From the NCBI GenBank assembly GCA_002923335.1, contig BEHZ01000034.1, positions 1 through 14,718 of the forward strand: 14,718 nt of DNA, given 5' to 3'. A program made the translations under genes and the position numbers. Under the pieces are notes generated by a model. That model made no database searches, was not told the DNA's origin, and saw nothing but the letters and a program-made list of their open reading frames with translations. Positions within the stretch are counted from its first letter, which is position 1; every line of letters begins with the position of its first letter. Source of the stretch: a bacterium HR23 (lineage in GTDB: Bacteria > Chloroflexota > Dehalococcoidia > Lucifugimonadales > HRBIN23). Positions 11,846-14,718 of this stretch are shown one piece after another.

Positions 11846-13237
11846 CTACCTGCGCCCACGGCGACGCCGGGCAATGGGCGTCCGCAGGAGGTCCATAAAG
11901 GGGCGGACGGAGGGCTGTTCCTCAAAGCGCTCAATGAAGCGCAGGACGGCGTCGGCGTCCTGGGGGGTCAGGCTACGGAGAGCGCAGTCGTAGAACTTCT
12001 CCAGACGCCTCTCCCAGGGGAGGGGGTTGTCCCATCGCCCCAGGGGCCTATCTACCCGCACCGTGTAGGTGTGCCCGTCCTTGGTGTGCACCGTTACTCG
12101 TGCCCAGGCGTTGTGGAAGTCCATAGAGCGTATCTGGGGGTTCTTGACCACCACGATGCGCCCCAGCATCTCCTCCACATCGGGGGCGAAACGCCGTTCG
12201 TCCCGGAAGGAATCAATGACCACCCTGCCGTCCAGGAGGGCAACGGCAACGGTGTAGGGGATGCTGAACTTACCTTCCAGGCCGGTGCGGGGGCGGGTGC
12301 GGTCGGCCGCCTCGTTGTCTGCCCCCACCTCCACCTCCACCCGCTCCACCTCCTCGGGACGGATGCGGTAGCGCTCCCGTATCTCCAGCGCCCCCTGGAT
12401 GCCCCAATGGGTGGGATACTGGGAGGGGAAGCGCTTCACCCCCAAGCCGGGGGAGACCATGCGGTAGGGGTTGCCAAAGTCCTTCACCACCAGGTCCAGG
12501 TCCAGGCTGTTGCGGTAGTAGACATGGTTGTAGCCGTTCCTCGCCTCTAGGATGTCCTCGTTGGCGGTATGGCCCAATTCCGCCAGCAGGGCCGCCTCCA
12601 GGCCCATACGCGCGGCGTGCCCGCAGTGGCTGGACTTGGTCATGGTGCCAGTGTTGGCGGTCAGCCCGCTTACCCGGGAGGCGGCGATGCCGATGGCCCA
12701 GCGGGTCCTCTGAAGGTCCAGCCCCAAAAGGGCGGAGCAGGCGCAGGCGCTCCCGATGGGGCCAACATTCCCCGGCGGGTGCAGACCCAGGGAGGAAACC
12801 CCCTGTCCGCTGGCCTCCTGGGCGAGACGGAGTCTCCCCTGCACCTCAAACCCCAGCACCAGGGCTCGGACAACCGCCTTGGGCGGGTAGTCCCGCCACT
12901 CCGCCAGGGCCAGCAGGGCCGGGAGCACGGGGCTGGTGGGATGAGTAGCGGGATACCACATCATTTCGTAGTCCATGGCGTGGCAGAAGACCCCATTGGC
13001 ATAGGCGGCGTGGAGGGGGTGGGTCTTGAAGCCCCTCCCCACCACCGAGGCGTGGCGAGGCCCGCCCAGGCTCCGCACATAGCGGGTTACCACCTCCGCC
13101 AGAGGCTCCTGGGAGCCGGCCAGCATGTTGGCGGTGCCATCCAAAATCACCTCCCGGGCCGACTGGATGACCTCCGGGGGAAGGCTCTCATAGGTGGTCT
13201 CCACGATCTTGCGTGCCAGGGCTTCGGTAACTCCCAT
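11846..13237 (-). CDS. MmgE/PrpD family protein
   Basis: The 463-residue protein has the length and fold signals of the MmgE/PrpD family, which includes 2-methylcitrate dehydratase PrpD and cis-aconitate decarboxylase. ILDGTANMLAGSQEPLAEVV (31-50) is the conserved N-terminal helix. HAAYANGVFCHAMDYE (76-91) and ATHPTSPVLPALLALAE (97-113) carry the active-site aspartate (D89) and histidine (H99). TKSSHCGHAARMGLEAALLAELGHTA (200-225) holds the conserved Lys/His region (K201, H204). GLGVKRFPSQYPTHWGIQGAL (264-284) and the C-terminal EGKFSIPYTVAVALLDGRV (321-339) belong to the family's lid and second domain. Many members have unknown substrates, and no methylcitrate-cycle partner lies nearby, so no specific reaction can be assigned. 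The C-terminus is strongly basic (ARRRRGRR). The ATG has GAGGAGAGG just upstream. Confidence 0.9.
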   Translation of the reverse strand: MGVTEALARKIVETTYESLPPEVIQSAREVILDGTANMLAGSQEPLAEVVTRYVRSLGGPRHASVVGRGFKTHPLHAAYANGVFCHAMDYEMMWYPATHPTSPVLPALLALAEWRDYPPKAVVRALVLGFEVQGRLRLAQEASGQGVSSLGLHPPGNVGPIGSACACSALLGLDLQRTRWAIGIAASRVSGLTANTGTMTKSSHCGHAARMGLEAALLAELGHTANEDILEARNGYNHVYYRNSLDLDLVVKDFGNPYRMVSPGLGVKRFPSQYPTHWGIQGALEIRERYRIRPEEVERVEVEVGADNEAADRTRPRTGLEGKFSIPYTVAVALLDGRVVIDSFRDERRFAPDVEEMLGRIVVVKNPQIRSMDFHNAWARVTVHTKDGHTYTVRVDRPLGRWDNPLPWERRLEKFYDCALRSLTPQDADAVLRFIERFEEQPSVRPFMDLLRTPIARRRRGRR

Positions 13238-13254
13238 GCGACACCTCTCCTCTT

Positions 13255-13282
13255 ATCGTAGCGTTTTCCTCCCAGGGGGCAA
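13255..13282 (-). promoter_or_regulatory. Promoter candidate for the MmgE/PrpD gene
   Basis: On the minus strand TTGCCC (13282-13277) and TACGAT (13260-13255) are separated by 16 bases. Transcription would start near 13248, roughly 10 bases before the ATG at 13237, and would keep a GAGG ribosome-binding site. A terminator lies just upstream, so the gene needs its own promoter. Confidence 0.4.
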
Positions 13283-13301
13283 AGGAGTGAGGAGCCCTGG
13301 G

Positions 13302-13356
13302 GGCGCTCTGAAAAGGGGTGCCCCTTCCCGTTGGGGGAAGGGGCACCGGGAGCGCC
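13302..13356 (-). terminator. Two-tier intrinsic terminator after the ABC binding-protein gene
   Basis: GGTGCCCCTTCCC (13317-13329) pairs perfectly with GGGAAGGGGCACC (13335-13347) around a 5-base loop. Outer arms GGCGCTC (13302-13308) and GAGCGCC (13350-13356) extend it past an asymmetric internal bulge. Read on the minus strand the inner hairpin is followed by CCTTTTC, a modest U-tract. It lies 15 bases after the stop codon of the binding-protein gene and separates it from the MmgE/PrpD gene. Confidence 0.75.
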
Positions 13357-13370
13357 GAGGGGCGAGGCGG

Positions 13371-14718
13371 TTACTTGGCCAGCCACACGTCCTGCATGCG
13401 CCCGTGGGTGTAGAGCACCTGCTGGGGCACATACCCCTTCACGTGGGGCCAGAAGAGGAAGTAGTCCACATTCCAGCCCATCACAGGGCGGGCACCCTCT
13501 ATCTGCAGGCGCTCATCAATCTGCCACACCAGTTCCTTGCGCTTCTGCACATCCAGAGTAGCCGATGCCTCATCCATCAGGCGGTCAACCTCCGGGTTGC
13601 AGTAGGCGCTGTAGTTGCGGGGCGAACCACACCGGTAGTTCTCGTAGAAGTTGGCGTCGGGGTCGTCAATGCCGATGCCGGTGAGGTTGGTGCCCAGGGT
13701 GTAGTCCAGGCGGGTGACCTTGGGGTGCCAGACGCCCGTCTCCACCAACTCAACGGTGGTGCGGATACCCACCTGGCGCAGTTGGTCCGCCACGAAGTTG
13801 GCGAAGTCGATGTAGATAGCGATGTTGCGGGTGGACATGACGGTGTCAAAGCCGTTGGGGAAGCCGGCCTCGGCCAGGAGGCGCTTGGCCTCTTCCTTGC
13901 CAGCCTTGGGGTCGCCATAGCCGGGGAGTTTCTTCAGACGCTCCTCCGGCAGGCCCCAGTAGCCCCAGGGCTGGGGGAGCATAGCAGCGCCGATAATGGC
14001 CGCGCCCTCCCGCACCGCCTGCACATACGCCTCTCGGTCAATGGCCAGGGTTACGGCCCGGCGCACCCGTGCATCGGTGAAAGGCGGGGCCTTGAAGTTG
14101 GTGAGCACATTGTCGTTCACATTGGTGGAGACCCGCACCTCCACCATCTGGGGCACCGCCGCCTTCACCGTGTCCCGCAGGGACTTGGTGGTCTCGCCGG
14201 GGAAGGCGATATCCAACTGCCCCGCCCGCAGGGCTGCGAAGCGGGTCGCCCGGTCGGTGATGATGATGTAGCGGATGCCATCCAGGTAGGGACGGCCGGG
14301 CACCCAGTAGTCCTTGTTCTTCTCATACTCCAGCACCTCGCCCGGCCGATACTCCTTCAACTTGAAGGGGCCGGTGCCGATGACCTTGGTGCGCAGGGCA
14401 TCCAGGGTGCCGGCGTGGGCGGGCATCACCGGGCTGTAGCCCGAAGCCAGCATGGAGAGCAGGGCCGGCTGGGGGCGGCTCAGGCGGAAGATCACAGTGT
14501 AGTCGTCGGGGGTCTCAATGGCGGTAACATTGGCATACCAGTCCCGTCGCGGGTTCACCGCAATGCCCTGGTTGAGACGGATGCTGTCAAAGGTGAACTT
14601 CACATCCTTAGCGGTGAAGGGGGTGCCGTCGTGCCACTTCACATTCCTGCGCAGTTTGAAGACCAGGGCCTTCCCCCCATCCTGCCACTCCCAGGACTCC
14701 GCCAGTTCGGGGACGATG
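13371..14718 (-). CDS. ABC transporter substrate-binding protein, family 5 (peptide/nickel type), 5' end missing
   Basis: This is the C-terminal 448 residues of an extracytoplasmic solute-binding protein whose start lies beyond the right edge. It opens IVPELAESWEWQDGGKALVF, then LRRNVKWHDGTPFTAKDVKFTFDSI, the signature of SBP_bac_5 proteins such as DppA, OppA and NikA. GTGPFKLKEYRPGEVLEYEKNKDYW, FAALRAGQLDIAF, DARVRRAVTLAIDREAYVQAV and KEEAKRLLAEAGFPNGF follow in the usual order. The C-terminus has DPDANFYENYRCGSPRNYSAYCNPEVDRLMDEA and ERLQIEGARPVMGW. About 80-120 residues, including the signal peptide and lipobox, should be missing. The ligand (peptide, sugar or other) cannot be told from sequence. 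Permease and ATPase genes are not in the window and may lie upstream. A hairpin terminator follows closely, so this is the last gene of its operon. Confidence 0.93.
   Translation of the reverse strand, partial: IVPELAESWEWQDGGKALVFKLRRNVKWHDGTPFTAKDVKFTFDSIRLNQGIAVNPRRDWYANVTAIETPDDYTVIFRLSRPQPALLSMLASGYSPVMPAHAGTLDALRTKVIGTGPFKLKEYRPGEVLEYEKNKDYWVPGRPYLDGIRYIIITDRATRFAALRAGQLDIAFPGETTKSLRDTVKAAVPQMVEVRVSTNVNDNVLTNFKAPPFTDARVRRAVTLAIDREAYVQAVREGAAIIGAAMLPQPWGYWGLPEERLKKLPGYGDPKAGKEEAKRLLAEAGFPNGFDTVMSTRNIAIYIDFANFVADQLRQVGIRTTVELVETGVWHPKVTRLDYTLGTNLTGIGIDDPDANFYENYRCGSPRNYSAYCNPEVDRLMDEASATLDVQKRKELVWQIDERLQIEGARPVMGWNVDYFLFWPHVKGYVPQQVLYTHGRMQDVWLAK

Noticed and set aside
14589..14642. Start of the ABC binding protein at the GTG at 14642
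   Set aside because: The family sequence continues upstream in frame to the window edge (ELAESW...FKLRRNV), so this GTG is an internal valine and the gene is truncated by the window.

Overview
The window is GC-rich bacterial DNA, densely packed with genes, with no mobile element, CRISPR array, tRNA or rRNA that I can see. No gap between genes exceeds about 180 bases, so no long empty stretch needs explaining. The gene mix fits a Chloroflexota-like, possibly thermophilic bacterium: an HrcA/CIRCE heat-shock operon, an actinobacterial/Gram-positive-looking housekeeping promoter, a peptide-type ABC binding protein and an MmgE/PrpD enzyme. That assignment rests on general resemblance and is tentative.

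Region 1 (1-7444, + strand) is the right-hand end of an exopolysaccharide/surface-glycan locus. In order it holds the C-terminus of a TPP-dependent E1 beta-type subunit, a DegT-family sugar aminotransferase, an ExoA-like membrane glycosyltransferase, an SDR sugar epimerase/dehydratase, a compact Wzz/BY-kinase fusion with a tyrosine-rich tail, a GDP-mannose 3,5-epimerase and a GalE-like epimerase. A strong intrinsic terminator at 7404-7444 closes the locus. The genes fall into at least two transcription units, because an extended -10 promoter sits just upstream of the kinase. Together they would make nucleotide sugars, add sugars at the membrane and control chain length. No flippase, polymerase or kinase-counteracting phosphatase lies in the window, so the locus probably continues to the left.

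Region 2 (7473-10234, - strand) is a heat-shock operon, hrcA-grpE-dnaJ, that lacks dnaK. A sigma-A-type promoter overlapped by a good CIRCE operator precedes hrcA. The dnaJ Shine-Dalgarno and AUG lie inside a perfect 9-bp hairpin that begins 1 nt after the grpE stop codon; this is the most interesting regulatory structure in the window.

Region 3 (10284-11767, + strand) is divergent from the heat-shock operon. It holds an HtrA/DegP-type serine protease with no visible membrane anchor and a small protein of unknown function.

Region 4 (11846-14718, - strand) holds an MmgE/PrpD family protein and the 3' part of a family 5 ABC-transporter substrate-binding protein. A large hairpin terminator separates them.
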